Positions 1 to 6,896 of a stretch of DNA of 7,641 nucleotides are shown piece after piece. A program made the translations under genes and the position numbers. Source of the DNA: Armatimonadota bacterium (GTDB taxonomy: Bacteria > Armatimonadota > Fimbriimonadia > Fimbriimonadales > Fimbriimonadaceae); the NCBI GenBank assembly GCA_023428805.1, contig JAEYWW010000147.1:1-7641 (forward strand), read 5' to 3'. Positions within the stretch are counted from its first letter, which is position 1. Each line of letters starts with the position of its first letter. The notes under the pieces were generated by a model, which saw only the letters and a program-made list of their open reading frames with translations, was not told where the DNA came from and did no database searches.

Positions 1-33
1 TCTGCGAATGGAGGGCCGAGCTCCCGCGAGGCT
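1..33. repeat. Direct repeat, left copy
   Basis: This copy matches 532-564 at 27 of 33 positions in the same orientation. Both copies share the core GAATGGAGGGC followed a few bases later by CTCCCG. It may extend left beyond the window. The pair brackets the palindrome cluster, so it could be part of a dispersed repeat unit or the flank of a non-autonomous element. Confidence 0.55.
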
Positions 34-231
34 CTTCCCCCTCCCAAGTTATGGAAAGGACCGCTCCGCTTCAGCGGGGCTCTCGGATTTCCGCACTCCA
101 GTGCGCCGCATCGCGCATGGCTGATCGAGCGCAGCCTGCGTCCCCATCTTCAAAGGCTTGCACCTCAGGAGAAGTGCACCACAAGGAGGGCGCGGCGGGC
201 CGCCCATGCCAAAGCGCGACATGAATGATCG

Positions 232-258
232 CGCACTCCATGGGCGATTTGGAGTGCG
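232..258. repeat. Perfect 9-bp inverted repeat
   Basis: CGCACTCCA at 232-240 and TGGAGTGCG at 250-258 are perfect reverse complements separated by 9 bases. The same arm sequence recurs at 92-100 and 361-369, so it is a building block of this repeat region rather than a local operator. Confidence 0.6.
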
Positions 259-393
259 GGCAGATATGACCGCTTTCAATTCCGCCGGAGGCGGCCCCTT
301 GCTCTTCGAACCAGAACAACGAGGGCGGCTCCGCCGCAAATGAAAGCGGCGATATCTCGCCGCACTCCATGACATGATCCGCCACCGGGTGGT

Positions 394-411
394 GCACCTC
401 TCCAGAGGTGC
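394..411. repeat. Perfect 8-bp palindrome
   Basis: GCACCTCT and AGAGGTGC flank a 2-base centre. A degenerate copy in reverse orientation lies at 160-180, forming the outer arm of the larger inverted repeat. Confidence 0.55.
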
Positions 412-424
412 AGCTTTTCGGAGT

Positions 425-442
425 GCTCGACCTCGGTCGAGC
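425..442. repeat. Perfect 8-bp palindrome
   Basis: GCTCGACC (425-432) and GGTCGAGC (435-442) flank the dinucleotide TC. A further pair, CTCCAGAG (400-407) and CTCTGGAG (442-449), encloses it. No gene starts nearby, so a role as an operator is not supported. Confidence 0.5.
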
Positions 443-531
443 TCTGGAGTGAGCACCTTAGTGCTTTTGCGCGATGGAGAGGAGGAACGGGAGCGGGCAC
501 GGCCTCACAGGAGTTCGGCCCTCCAGTGAAA

Positions 532-564
532 TCTACGAATGGAGGGCGCATCTCCCGGGAGGCC
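532..564. repeat. Direct repeat, right copy (near S41 gene 3' end)
   Basis: This is the second copy of the 33-base imperfect direct repeat, 12 bases beyond the stop codon of the minus-strand peptidase gene. It contains the perfect palindrome CTCCCGGGAG at 552-561. Together with adjacent bases it could form a 5-bp GC stem (554-558 with 563-567) with a 4-base loop. No T-run follows on either strand, so an intrinsic terminator is possible but poorly supported. Confidence 0.5.
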
Positions 565-576
565 GGGATCAGCAGT

Positions 577-1833
577 TCAGCCCGCTTTTGCGAGAGATTC
601 CTCGCCCCATTTGATCGCGGCCGCAAGAGCCTTGTCTTCCTGGCCATAGGTCGGCACGGGGGCTTCCACGAGCGGCTTGACTCCGTTGCCTTCGAGCCGC
701 AGTCCCTTGATCGTCACGTAGTCGAGCAGAGGATACTGAATCCAGAAGTTGTGCCCGTTCTTGAGCGGACTGATGATTGAAGCGAGCACCGCTCCCGCCG
801 TCTTGCCGCCGAAGATTTCTCCGCCGCGCAGCTCCCGCATCGCCGCAGCGAACATCTCGGACGCGCTTCCAGTCGCCCCGCTCGTAAGAACGGCAACTTT
901 GCCCTGATACTGCGTTTCGCGCTTGAAAGGTCGGACCTTGTTGTTCGAGAACTCGACCAGCTTCAAAGGATCGTTCGTCTCCTCACCTTTGGCCTCCTTG
1001 TAGGCATCAATTGCGCTGCGGTTGATGAACGTTCCGATCGGCTCATTCGGCAGGAAATAGCTGAGCAGATGCAGAAGGGACATGACAGCGCCTCCGCCGT
1101 TTGATCGAAGATCAACTACGATGACCTTCGACTTCATGGCTTCCTCCATGAGCTTGTCAACATTCTTGCGGTCGTATCCGACATCGAACGTCGGTACGGT
1201 GAGAATCGCGGTGTCGCCCTTGACTTCCAGAGTTTCCGGCACAACAGTGCTGTAGGGGCGGCGGGTTGCTTCAACTTCGATCACCTGCTCGCCGCGTTTG
1301 ATCTTGATCTTGCTCTTGTCGCCTTCTTGGCCGCTCAGATCGCCCACTCCGCGCACGGGCTTGCCATCGGCTTCAAAAACCAAGTCGCCCATCTTGATTC
1401 CCGCCTCTTCCGCCGGGCTTCCCGGAAAGACGAACATCACGCGAAGACCCTTGTCGGGCTCAATCTCAATGCGGATTCCGATGCCGACCCGCTTCTGGGT
1501 CTGGCGGGCGGTTCCTGCGTCGGGCGGCATGAGCGCCATGTGGCTGAAGCCGAACTCATCCAAGGAACGGTTGACCACGAAAGCAAACTCTTCATCAGTC
1601 TTCGCCTTGTCGAGCGCGTCCTTCTTCTTCTCGATCATCGTCGGCCACTTCTTCAGGTCCGCCCCGGGCACGAACGCCTGTTCGGTGACCACCTTCTCCA
1701 CGGCGGCAAGGATGTCGGTCTTCTGCTCGGGAGTGAGTTCACGAGGCTTGGCTTGGGCCAGGCCAAAGGCCGGAAGAATCGCCAGAGTCGCCGCGGCCAG
1801 AAGGCCGATGGCTCGAATGCGTGAGCTGAACAT
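577..1833 (-). CDS. Secreted PDZ-containing S41-family peptidase
   Basis: This 418-residue protein is probably exported to the periplasm or cell surface. Residues 1-28 look like a signal peptide: basic start, hydrophobic stretch 8-25, and an A-Q-A cleavage site before Lys29. A PDZ domain spans about 116-190 and includes GSPAEEAGIKMGD at 138-150. The S41 core follows, with VIVVDLRSNGGG (237-248) and TSGATGSASEMFAAAM (317-332), where Ser323 is the expected nucleophile. The C-terminal EGNGVKP (381-387) is also typical of the family. In CtpA/Prc proteases a catalytic Lys lies 25 residues after the serine. Here that position is Ala348 within KTAGA. His98 in FSHMAL lies where tricorn-like S41 enzymes carry a catalytic His, so a Ser-His arrangement is inferred. 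Substrate is unknown. The ATG at 1831-1833 has only a weak GGAA upstream, but it places the signal peptide correctly. The gene lies 71 bases downstream of mgtE on the same strand. Confidence 0.88.
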   Translation of the reverse strand: MFSSRIRAIGLLAAATLAILPAFGLAQAKPRELTPEQKTDILAAVEKVVTEQAFVPGADLKKWPTMIEKKKDALDKAKTDEEFAFVVNRSLDEFGFSHMALMPPDAGTARQTQKRVGIGIRIEIEPDKGLRVMFVFPGSPAEEAGIKMGDLVFEADGKPVRGVGDLSGQEGDKSKIKIKRGEQVIEVEATRRPYSTVVPETLEVKGDTAILTVPTFDVGYDRKNVDKLMEEAMKSKVIVVDLRSNGGGAVMSLLHLLSYFLPNEPIGTFINRSAIDAYKEAKGEETNDPLKLVEFSNNKVRPFKRETQYQGKVAVLTSGATGSASEMFAAAMRELRGGEIFGGKTAGAVLASIISPLKNGHNFWIQYPLLDYVTIKGLRLEGNGVKPLVEAPVPTYGQEDKALAAAIKWGEESLAKAG

Positions 1834-1851
1834 GATTCTGTTCCAATGATA

Positions 1852-1866
1852 CGTCCAAATTGGACG
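1852..1866. promoter_or_regulatory. 15-bp palindrome upstream of the S41 peptidase gene
   Basis: CGTCCAA and TTGGACG form perfect 7-bp arms around one central A. The site lies 18 bases upstream of the peptidase start codon, in the 71-base gap after mgtE. The size and symmetry fit a binding site for a dimeric regulator. It makes a poor terminator because the stem is short and no T-run follows in the direction of transcription. No regulator is encoded nearby, so the role is speculative. Confidence 0.3.
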
Positions 1867-1904
1867 CGGAATAGCTTAACGAGCAGATTTGGCGCAGAGT
1901 TTCG

Positions 1905-3380
1905 TCAAACGTTCAGGGTCCCACCAAGGAACGCTTTGGCGATCTCGAAGTAGATAATCAGCCCCGTTGCGTCAACGAAGGTCGAGATGAAGGGAGCGCT
2001 CATGACTGCCGGATCAAGCCCCGCCCTCTTGGCGGCGATCGGAAGCAGGCTGCCCACAGACGCGGCCCAAAGAACAATCGAGGGCAGCGCAAAACCGACA
2101 ATCATGCTGACCGTCGCCGACTGCGACCAGCCGACAGGTGCGGGAAGCAGGGCGCGGAGATAGCCGAGAAAGCCCAGAGTCAGCCCAATGATCGCCGCCG
2201 CAAGGAATTCGCGGCCGAGAACCTTGATCCAGTCTCCGGCGGAAATCTCCTCCAAAGCCAGGGCGCGAGTGATGGTTGTCGTCACCTGCGATCCCGCATT
2301 ACCTCCCGCACCAATCAGCAGGGGAATGAAGAAGATGAGCGGGTTGAACTTGGTGTCGCCGGATGATCCATAGTGGCGCATGACCGCACCCGTCAAACTC
2401 TCCGCGACAAAGAGGAAGAGCAGCCAGGGGATTCGGCGCTTGACAAGCTGCAGAATATTGAGCGACGGATACGATTCCGCCTGACCCGACACCGCGCCGA
2501 GGGACAAGACCTGCTCCGTTTCCGCTTCTCGGAGGATCTCCTGCGCGTCGTCGCCGGTGAAAATCCCGCAGATCCGACCCCGATCATCCAAAACCGGAAG
2601 CGCATAAAAGCCATAACGGGCCATCTTTCGGGCCGCTTCTTCCTCATCTTCCATGACCTGCGCGAAAACGGGATCGCGATTCATGATCTCGCGGGCCCGC
2701 TGCCAGGGCTGAGACCTCAACGCTTTACGGAGAGAGAAGACGCCAAGAAGATGATTCTCCGCATCCAGAACATAAACATCGTTGACCGTCTCATACTTGT
2801 CCTCGCTGGCGCTTCGCAGGTCGGCCAAAAGCTCGGCTATCGTCGAATCGGGGCGGACAAAGAAGTACCGCTCAGTCATCAATCGGCCGACGGTGCCCTT
2901 CGGATACGCCATCAGGCGTCGGACTTCGTTCGCATCTTCTTCAGGAATGATGTTCAGCAGCGCCTCGAAACGCTCCTGCCCAATCTCCTCCTGCATGTCG
3001 AGCGCGTCGTCCATCGGCAGGATGTCGAGATAGGCCGCCAAGGTCTCGTCAGGGATGATCTCGACCAGCCGACGGACGGTTTCGGTCGGGGCTTCGACGA
3101 GCACATTCGCGCCCGTCATGGGATCGAGCCCGGCGAGGATGGCGACCCCTTCCTCGGAATTGAGGTGAGTCAGGGCCTCCGCGATGTCTTCGACACGAGT
3201 TCCCGCAAGCTCATCTTTGATGCTGGGAGCGGATGGAACGTTCCCTCGATGAGCAAGTGACTTCAGCCGATCTGTCAGGTTCGTCAACAAGCTCATGCGG
3301 CTCAGCTCCTTGCGGGTGTGGCGGGCGGTGCGGCGAAATGCGGTTGTCGTCCAGCGAAACAGGGGTCTAAGGAAGGACAT
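1905..3380 (-). CDS. mgtE: Magnesium transporter MgtE (CBS-domain Mg2+ channel)
   Basis: This inner-membrane channel imports Mg2+ and is gated by intracellular Mg2+ through its cytosolic domains. From the start at 3380 it has 491 residues. The helical MgtE N domain covers about 60-160. Two CBS domains follow, at about 167-225 (from GRLMT) and 231-290 (from EIMNRDP). Five membrane segments lie at about 315-335, 346-366, 387-410, 423-448 and 462-485. The signature GGNAGSQ is at 359-365. Asp470 in STFVDATGL corresponds to the ion-selectivity aspartate of Thermus MgtE. The start is uncertain. The ATG at 3380 has GGAG 8 bases upstream and adds an Arg-rich 28-residue leader. The ATG at 3296 has AAGGAG 9 bases upstream and gives 463 residues, nearer the Thermus protein (about 450). 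A -10-like TATGAT on the minus strand (3402-3407) would make a transcript that carries both. It is divergent from tilS and may be co-transcribed with the S41 peptidase gene. Confidence 0.95.
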   Translation of the reverse strand: MSFLRPLFRWTTTAFRRTARHTRKELSRMSLLTNLTDRLKSLAHRGNVPSAPSIKDELAGTRVEDIAEALTHLNSEEGVAILAGLDPMTGANVLVEAPTETVRRLVEIIPDETLAAYLDILPMDDALDMQEEIGQERFEALLNIIPEEDANEVRRLMAYPKGTVGRLMTERYFFVRPDSTIAELLADLRSASEDKYETVNDVYVLDAENHLLGVFSLRKALRSQPWQRAREIMNRDPVFAQVMEDEEEAARKMARYGFYALPVLDDRGRICGIFTGDDAQEILREAETEQVLSLGAVSGQAESYPSLNILQLVKRRIPWLLFLFVAESLTGAVMRHYGSSGDTKFNPLIFFIPLLIGAGGNAGSQVTTTITRALALEEISAGDWIKVLGREFLAAAIIGLTLGFLGYLRALLPAPVGWSQSATVSMIVGFALPSIVLWAASVGSLLPIAAKRAGLDPAVMSAPFISTFVDATGLIIYFEIAKAFLGGTLNV

Positions 3381-3425
3381 GACAGCCTCTCCGCGAGTTC
3401 AATCATACTTCCCGGAAGCAACGCA
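3381..3425. promoter_or_regulatory. Divergent mgtE/tilS intergenic gap with candidate promoter elements
   Basis: Only 45 bases separate the two divergent start codons, so promoters for both genes must lie here or inside the opposite coding sequence. On the minus strand, TATGAT at 3402-3407 matches five of six bases of a sigma-70 -10 box and would start mgtE transcription near 3395. No convincing -35 lies at 16-18 bases. On the plus strand only a weak ATGACA (3379-3384) and CATACT (3404-3409) pair with a 19-base spacer is seen. The gap is too short for an Mg2+-sensing M-box riboswitch, and none is visible. Confidence 0.3.
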
Positions 3426-4823
3426 ATGGGCATCGCAGAGTCCTTTCGCCAAAACCTTCACAAACACGCACTGATTCCCTTTGGAGCACGGGTGCTGGTG
3501 GGAGTTTCTGGAGGCGCGGACTCCCTCTGCCTCCTGCACCTTCTCCATGAGATCGGAATTGATGTTGCCGCCGCTCATCTGCATCACGGGCTTCGCCCGG
3601 AGGCCGACGAAGAACAGGAGATCATTCGCAGTATTGCGGAAGGATTGGGAATCCCCTTTGTTGCAGGCAAAGCCGATGTCGGCCTGATGAGCCATGAGCT
3701 GAAAATTGGGATTGAAGAAGCGGGGCGGCACGCTCGATACGCGTTCTACCGCTCGGCGCTTCAGGAGACGGATTCGCAACTCATTGCAACCGCCCACACG
3801 CTCGACGATCATATCGAGACAATCCTTTTCAACCTTGTCCGCGGAACTGGTCGGGCCGGTCTCGCCGGGATTCCGCGGAGGCGCGAAAACATCATCCGCC
3901 CGCTTCTCGATTTCACTCGACAGCAGACTCACGACTTCTGCGAGGGGAAGGGTCTGCACCCGTTCAGCGATCCTTCCAACACCGATTTGGCACTGAGCCG
4001 CGCCAGAATTCGGCATCGGGTGATGGGGGAGTTGGAGATGATCAATCCAGCTTTCAGGGAAGCTATTTCGCGCGCCGCTTCGACTCTTCAAGCCGAGGAT
4101 GACCTGCTTGACGGAATGGCGGCATCCATGCTTGAAGGGAGCGAAATTCGGCCCAATGGCGAACTTTGGTGGCTCACCAGCGACTGCGAGGTGATCCTTG
4201 ACTCAATCAAATTGGCACAGCACCCCGCGCCGCTGGTTGCACGGGGAGTGCGGCTTGCCGCAGGCGTGCTCGGCGCGGCCATGGATCATCATCAAACCAA
4301 CCTGATTCTCGGTGGCTTGGTGGACGGTTCCAGCGGAAGCATCACCACGGAGGGCGATGCGGTTCACATCACCTGGACCGAGTCTCGCATCCACCTTCAG
4401 CAGACGCAGCCGACTGCTCCCTTCCGCTTTCCCGTCACTATTCCCGGAGAGACTGAGTCAACGGAATTTGGCTGGACGCTGATTGCCGAATATCAGTCTG
4501 GCTCCGAGTTGGGAACTCAGGCCGGTCATCTGGATCAATCGAAGGTCGCTGGGGGACTCCACCTTCGCGGCGCGGAAACGGGCGACCGCATCGCGCCCGT
4601 CGGGCTCGGCGGAACCAAGCTCATCAGCGACATTTTTCAGGACATGAAGCTCTCGCGCGCGGCCCGCACCCGAATGCCGATCATCTGCGACATGGCCGGG
4701 CCAATTTGGATTCCTTTTGGCCCGGTCGCAGAGAGAGTCAAGGTGGATCAGAGCACAAAACGTCAAATTCTCCTGCGTCTGCTTCGGTCGGGCGACCCGG
4801 TCGACCGGGCCGTTGGGCCATAA
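3426..4823 (+). CDS. tilS: tRNA(Ile)-lysidine synthetase TilS
   Basis: TilS uses ATP to attach lysine to C34 of the CAU-anticodon tRNA-Ile, making lysidine so that the tRNA reads AUA codons. It is cytosolic and usually essential. The 465-residue protein has the N-type ATP pyrophosphatase PP-loop SGGADS at 28-33, the family motif HTLDDHIETIL at 124-134, RGTGRAGLAGI at 139-149, and DPSN at 182-185 followed by RARIR. The C-terminal TilS_C domain lies near 398-450 (RGAETGDRIAPVG, then a conserved Pro and a late IPFGP). Usual motif forms are DDQAET and RNxIR, so DDHIET and RARIR are mild variants. The ATG at 3426 puts the PP-loop at the normal distance from the N-terminus. An upstream in-frame GTG at 3318 would add 36 residues and overlap mgtE, so it was not chosen. 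A weak GGAA precedes the start. ftsH follows after 67 bases on the same strand. Confidence 0.94.
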   Translation: MGIAESFRQNLHKHALIPFGARVLVGVSGGADSLCLLHLLHEIGIDVAAAHLHHGLRPEADEEQEIIRSIAEGLGIPFVAGKADVGLMSHELKIGIEEAGRHARYAFYRSALQETDSQLIATAHTLDDHIETILFNLVRGTGRAGLAGIPRRRENIIRPLLDFTRQQTHDFCEGKGLHPFSDPSNTDLALSRARIRHRVMGELEMINPAFREAISRAASTLQAEDDLLDGMAASMLEGSEIRPNGELWWLTSDCEVILDSIKLAQHPAPLVARGVRLAAGVLGAAMDHHQTNLILGGLVDGSSGSITTEGDAVHITWTESRIHLQQTQPTAPFRFPVTIPGETESTEFGWTLIAEYQSGSELGTQAGHLDQSKVAGGLHLRGAETGDRIAPVGLGGTKLISDIFQDMKLSRAARTRMPIICDMAGPIWIPFGPVAERVKVDQSTKRQILLRLLRSGDPVDRAVGP

Positions 4824-4879
4824 TGACCGGAACGCAGCAGCGGCTTCGGGCGTAGGCTTCAAGGGAAGCAGAGCCCTTC

Positions 4880-4884
4880 AGGAA
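4880..4884 (+). promoter_or_regulatory. Ribosome binding site selecting the ftsH TTG start
   Basis: AGGAA lies 6 bases before the TTG at 4891-4893. It supports starting FtsH at this TTG rather than at an upstream start (4717) that overlaps the tilS coding sequence in another frame. Confidence 0.6.
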
Positions 4885-4890
4885 CTGACA

Positions 4891-6834
4891 TTGAGCAAGG
4901 CAACAAGAAACGTAATTGTCGCGATGGCGATCCTCGCCGCAGCCATCTTCGCGATCCAGTTGTTCGCCCCGAACAGCAGCCTTTCCGCATTCGGCCCCGG
5001 TCCCAAGCGGCTTGAATGGTCCGAATTTTCTCAGAAGGTTGACCAAAAGCAGGTCAAGACTGCCGACTGGCAACAGGAGACCATTTCCGGAACCTTGAGC
5101 GATGATTCCCGCTACACCACAACGGGCTTCACGCGCGACTCCGAGAGCGGCAGCAAGTTGCTTGAAAGGATGGATGCCCAGGGCGTCGCCATCAAATTCC
5201 TCAACGCTCCTGCCTCGCTGATGTTCGGTCAGGTTCTGATCACCCTTCTTCCGCTCTTCATCATCGCCGGATTCCTTTACTTCATGTATGTCCGCTCCAG
5301 CCAATCTGCGGGCAACCAGGCGATGAACTTTGGGCGAAGCAAGGCAAAAAGAGCTGGAGAAAACACCCCCAAGGTCACTTTTGAAGATGTCGCAGGCATC
5401 GACGAAGCCAAACAGGAGCTCTTCGAGATCGTCGACTACCTGAAGAACACCAAGAAGTACGTCGCCCTCGGCGCGAAGATTCCAAAGGGTGTGCTTCTCG
5501 TCGGCCCTCCGGGTGTGGGCAAAACCCATCTTGCCCGCGCCATCGCAGGCGAAGCAGGTGTTCCCTTCTTTCATATTTCCGGCTCCGACTTCGTCGAAAT
5601 GTTCGTCGGTGTCGGCGCGGCCCGTGTCCGCGATCTCTTTGAGACCGCCAAGGCGCACAAGCCCTGCCTGATGTTCATCGACGAAATCGACGCGGTCGGT
5701 CGTCAGCGCGGCGCAGGTGTTGGCGGCGGCCATGACGAGCGCGAGCAGACCTTGAACCAGCTTCTGGTCGAAATGGACGGATTCGAGCCCAACAGCGGCG
5801 TCATCGTGATCGCCGCGACCAACCGCCCCGACGTTCTGGACCCCGCGCTCCGCCGCCCAGGCCGCTTCGACCGAGAAGTCGTGGTGGATGCCCCCGACGT
5901 CAAGGGACGGGAACTCATTCTCAAAGTCCACTCCAAAGGCAAGCCGTTTGACGACAGCGTCAAGCTGGAGGTCATCGCAAAGCGAACTCCTGGGTTCACT
6001 GGCGCAGACTTGGCCAACGGCCTCAACGAATCCGCCCTCCTCGCGGCGCGGCGCGGCAAGAACCGCATCGACATGAGCGACGTGGAGGAAGCCCTTGATC
6101 GCGTGATCGCGGGTCCCCAGCGGCGCAGCCGGGTCATGGATGCCCATGAGCGCGAAGTCATCGCCTATCACGAAGCCGGCCATGCCGTCGTCGGCGAGAT
6201 GTGCGAAAAAGCCGATCCCGTCCACAAGATCACAATCCTGCCGCGCGGCATGTCTCTCGGCTCAACTTGGTCGCTGCCCGAAAAAGACACCTACCTCGTC
6301 AGCGAGCAGGAGCTGCACGACGACATCTGCAGCCTCCTCGGTGGACGCGTTGCTGAAGACATCATCTTCAATGCCGTCACAACCGGCGCCTCCAACGATC
6401 TGGAGCGAGTCACCAGAATCGCCCGGGCGATGGTCACGAAGTACGGCATGAGCACCAAGCTCGGCACCCTCGCCATCGGACGCAGCCACACGAATCCGTT
6501 CCTGGGTCGTGACTACGCGGACGACCGCGATTATTCAGAAGAGATTGCGAAGCTGATCGATGACGAGGTCCGCCGGATCGTCGAGCAGAACCGGGAGCGG
6601 GCCGAACAGATTCTGACCTCTTATCGACCTCAGCTTGATGCCGTCGCCCAGGCGCTGCTGGACCGGGAGACATTGGATCGCGAAGAATTCCTTGCAATTA
6701 TGAGAGGAGAAACTCTGCCCTCCGAAAAGCCGGAGAGCGGCATTTCCGCCGACGATCAGCCGGGCACTTCCGTCGAGGAAAAGCAGCCGACTGTCCCACC
6801 CCATCAGCCTCGGCTTGAACCAGGAACGGCTTAA
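4891..6834 (+). CDS. ftsH: ATP-dependent membrane zinc metalloprotease FtsH
   Basis: FtsH is a hexameric AAA+ protease of the cytoplasmic membrane that unfolds and degrades misfolded membrane proteins and short-lived regulators. With the TTG start it has 647 residues, normal for the family. Membrane segments lie at about 6-26 and 110-134, enclosing a small periplasmic domain. The AAA module carries Walker A GPPGVGKT (205-212), pore-loop MFVGVG (237-242), Walker B LMFIDEID (260-267) and the second region of homology starting [20 protein letters not shown] (309-328). The zinc site is HEAGH (427-431), with Asp503 in ASNDLERV as the likely third ligand. All catalytic residues are present. A Pro/Glu-rich tail after about residue 610 is probably disordered. 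The TTG start has AGGAA at a good distance and leaves a typical short cytosolic N-terminus. Longer upstream starts would run into tilS. The tilS-ftsH order is widespread. A hairpin 23 bases after the stop probably ends the transcript. Confidence 0.97.
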   Translation: MSKATRNVIVAMAILAAAIFAIQLFAPNSSLSAFGPGPKRLEWSEFSQKVDQKQVKTADWQQETISGTLSDDSRYTTTGFTRDSESGSKLLERMDAQGVAIKFLNAPASLMFGQVLITLLPLFIIAGFLYFMYVRSSQSAGNQAMNFGRSKAKRAGENTPKVTFEDVAGIDEAKQELFEIVDYLKNTKKYVALGAKIPKGVLLVGPPGVGKTHLARAIAGEAGVPFFHISGSDFVEMFVGVGAARVRDLFETAKAHKPCLMFIDEIDAVGRQRGAGVGGGHDEREQTLNQLLVEMDGFEPNSGVIVIAATNRPDVLDPALRRPGRFDREVVVDAPDVKGRELILKVHSKGKPFDDSVKLEVIAKRTPGFTGADLANGLNESALLAARRGKNRIDMSDVEEALDRVIAGPQRRSRVMDAHEREVIAYHEAGHAVVGEMCEKADPVHKITILPRGMSLGSTWSLPEKDTYLVSEQELHDDICSLLGGRVAEDIIFNAVTTGASNDLERVTRIARAMVTKYGMSTKLGTLAIGRSHTNPFLGRDYADDRDYSEEIAKLIDDEVRRIVEQNRERAEQILTSYRPQLDAVAQALLDRETLDREEFLAIMRGETLPSEKPESGISADDQPGTSVEEKQPTVPPHQPRLEPGTA

Positions 6835-6857
6835 TAAAGACTCGTCAGCAATCATCC

Positions 6858-6889
6858 CCGAGCGTTCGGTATAGTAACCGAACGCTCGG
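6858..6889 (+). terminator. 13-bp perfect hairpin after ftsH (terminator or operator)
   Basis: Arms 6858-6870 and 6877-6889 are perfect 13-base reverse complements around the 6-base loop ATAGTA. The site begins 23 bases after the ftsH stop, where a terminator is expected. However, the bases after it (CTGATTT) are only weakly T-rich, and the next gene starts 7 bases later. The loop overlaps TATAGT (6870-6875), which matches five of six bases of a -10 box, so the palindrome could instead be an operator over the promoter of the TPR gene. No good -35 is visible at normal spacing. Confidence 0.6.
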
Positions 6890-6896
6890 CTGATTT

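Larger units (their letters stand above)
151..420. repeat. Nested imperfect inverted repeat (about 270 bp)
   Basis: Two pairs of arms are nested. The inner pair is 251-296 against 323-368, where 37 of 46 positions match in reverse complement around a 26-base spacer. The outer pair is 160-180 against 391-411, where 19 of 21 positions match. The two pairs have nearly but not exactly the same centre, as expected for an old palindrome that has gained and lost bases. The arms start with the GGAGTGCGG / CCGCACTCC motif, which also occurs in part at 92-100 and 232-240. Transcribed, it would fold into a long branched hairpin. It could be a MITE-like element or two facing copies of a smaller intergenic repeat. 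No transposase is encoded nearby. Confidence 0.6.
1..576. other. Non-coding, palindrome-rich intergenic repeat region
   Basis: No reading frame here looks like a real protein. The frames that stay open are rich in Arg, Pro, Ser and Cys, overlap one another on both strands, and follow the palindromes. The DNA is packed with short perfect inverted repeats: 92-105, 66-77, 232-258, 346-363, 394-411, 425-442 and 552-561. It also holds a larger nested inverted repeat and a direct repeat near both ends. It lies downstream of the minus-strand S41 peptidase gene, so it probably includes that gene's 3' untranslated region. The pattern resembles a decayed cluster of dispersed intergenic palindromic elements (REP/MITE-like). 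The family is not recognised, and the left end may continue outside the window. Confidence 0.7.

Noticed and set aside
49..456. Overlapping minus-strand frames of 108-135 residues in the left-end repeat block
   Set aside because: They follow the palindromes, are Arg/Pro/Cys-rich, overlap in several frames and have no recognisable domain, so they are repeat-derived spurious frames.
1..576. CRISPR array
   Set aside because: The repeats are irregularly spaced, mostly inverted and imperfect, with no regular spacer length and no cas genes in the window.
2373..3260. A 295-codon plus-strand frame antisense to mgtE
   Set aside because: It is the shadow of the MgtE N and CBS domains, which match the family clearly in the minus-strand frame.
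3318..3425. GTG-initiated N-terminal extension of TilS
   Set aside because: It overlaps the mgtE coding region and precedes the family's usual N-terminus. The ATG at 3426 gives the expected distance to the PP-loop.
3381..3425. Mg2+-sensing M-box riboswitch before mgtE
   Set aside because: The gap is 45 bases, far shorter than an M-box, and no suitable hairpins or terminator are seen.
4819..4824. CATAAT as a -10 box for an ftsH promoter
   Set aside because: There is no -35-like sequence at 16-18 bases upstream, and it overlaps the tilS stop codon, so chance is the simpler reading.
4861..4878. AAGGG/CCCTT inverted repeat before ftsH as a regulatory hairpin
   Set aside because: The stem is only 5 bp with an 8-base loop, which is too weak to stand out from background.
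4717..4890. Upstream start for FtsH inside tilS
   Set aside because: The added residues are the tilS 3' end read in another frame, and TTG at 4891 has a ribosome binding site and gives a normal FtsH length.
4738..6225. A 495-codon open frame antisense to tilS/ftsH
   Set aside because: It lies opposite strongly conserved ftsH codons. High third-position GC commonly keeps such antisense frames open. No domain is recognisable.
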